NCBI GenBank assembly: GCA_004557545.1
Contig: SFGV01000080.1
Coordinates: 1 to 6,608 of the forward strand
DNA: 6,608 nucleotides
Direction of reading: 5' to 3'
Origin: Succinatimonas hippei
Lineage (GTDB): Bacteria; Pseudomonadota; Gammaproteobacteria; Enterobacterales; Succinivibrionaceae
Part shown: positions 6,561 to 6,608 of the stretch, piece after piece
Layout: the number at the start of each line of letters is the position of its first letter
How positions within the stretch are numbered: the first letter of the stretch is position 1
Position numbers and translations under genes: made by a program
Notes under the pieces: generated by a model
Database searches by the model: none
Told to the model about the DNA's origin: nothing
Seen by the model: only the letters and a program-made list of their open reading frames with translations

Positions 6561-6587
6561 TCTTCTAAGAAAAATTAGAAAGGTCAA
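6561..6587 (-). promoter_or_regulatory. Candidate promoter region for the autotransporter
   Basis: This AT-rich stretch on the minus strand holds TTGACC (6587-6582), a good -35 hexamer, but only a poor -10 (AAGATT) follows at a 17-bp spacing. A better -10, TCTAAT (6579-6574), has CCCGTT at the -35 distance, which touches the poly-C tract. Either reading places the tract at or just upstream of the -35 region. The hexamers are visible; their use is inferred. Confidence 0.3.
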
Positions 6588-6599
6588 TATGATAATAAC

Positions 6600-6608
6600 G
6601 GGGGGGGG
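6600..6608 (-). repeat. Poly-C (minus strand) homopolymer tract, cut by the window edge
   Basis: At least nine consecutive G on the plus strand run to the end of the window, about 170 nt upstream of the autotransporter start. Tracts of this kind cause slipped-strand phase variation of surface genes in several host-associated bacteria. Because it is the very end of the sequence, it could also be a sequencing or assembly artefact. Confidence 0.6.

Overview
The window looks like a piece of a Gram-negative, probably anaerobic and host-associated bacterium. A classical (type Va) autotransporter with a C-terminal outer-membrane barrel ending in Phe points to a proteobacterium-like envelope. A ferredoxin/FrhB-type iron-sulfur protein fits an anaerobe. 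The taxon cannot be fixed from this sequence. All credible genes are on the minus strand, so the window reads biologically from right to left. Both ends cut through something: the left edge lies inside a gene and the right edge lies inside a run of G. This may therefore be a whole assembly contig.

Right part (about 3014-6608): one large autotransporter locus. From right to left it holds a poly-C tract (minus strand) of at least 9 bases, an AT-rich stretch with weak promoter-like hexamers, a leader with a Shine-Dalgarno, a signal peptide, a repetitive beta-rich passenger and a complete C-terminal beta-barrel. A single TAA at 4628-4630 interrupts the frame. The frame continues unchanged on the far side of the stop, so the passenger (600 aa) and the passenger end plus barrel (up to 537 aa) are two halves of what reads as one 1138-codon gene. 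A module repeated on both sides of the stop supports this. The locus is therefore a nonsense-interrupted allele, a leaky or readthrough design, or a sequencing error. The nearby poly-C tract separately suggests phase-variable expression.

Middle (2805-3013): a 209-bp gap carrying three copies of a 9-bp palindromic half-site, GGCATAAGC, plus a fourth partly complementary segment. In transcript order they can pair 1:2 and 3:4, or 2:3. That is the topology of an attenuator leader, although paired operator sites are an equally fair reading.

Left part (1-2804): a compact operon. It begins with a TTG-started class V PLP aminotransferase, which overlaps by 4 bp (ATGA) a TagD-like nucleotidyltransferase. 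After a short gap comes a two-[4Fe-4S] FrhB/FdhB-type protein that runs off the left edge. These families are typical of surface-polysaccharide clusters. A transaminase coupled to a cytidylyltransferase suggests synthesis of a CDP- or CMP-activated amino-containing group used to decorate a glycan or lipid, but the substrate cannot be read from the sequence. No RNA genes, CRISPR arrays, insertion sequences or phage genes were seen.
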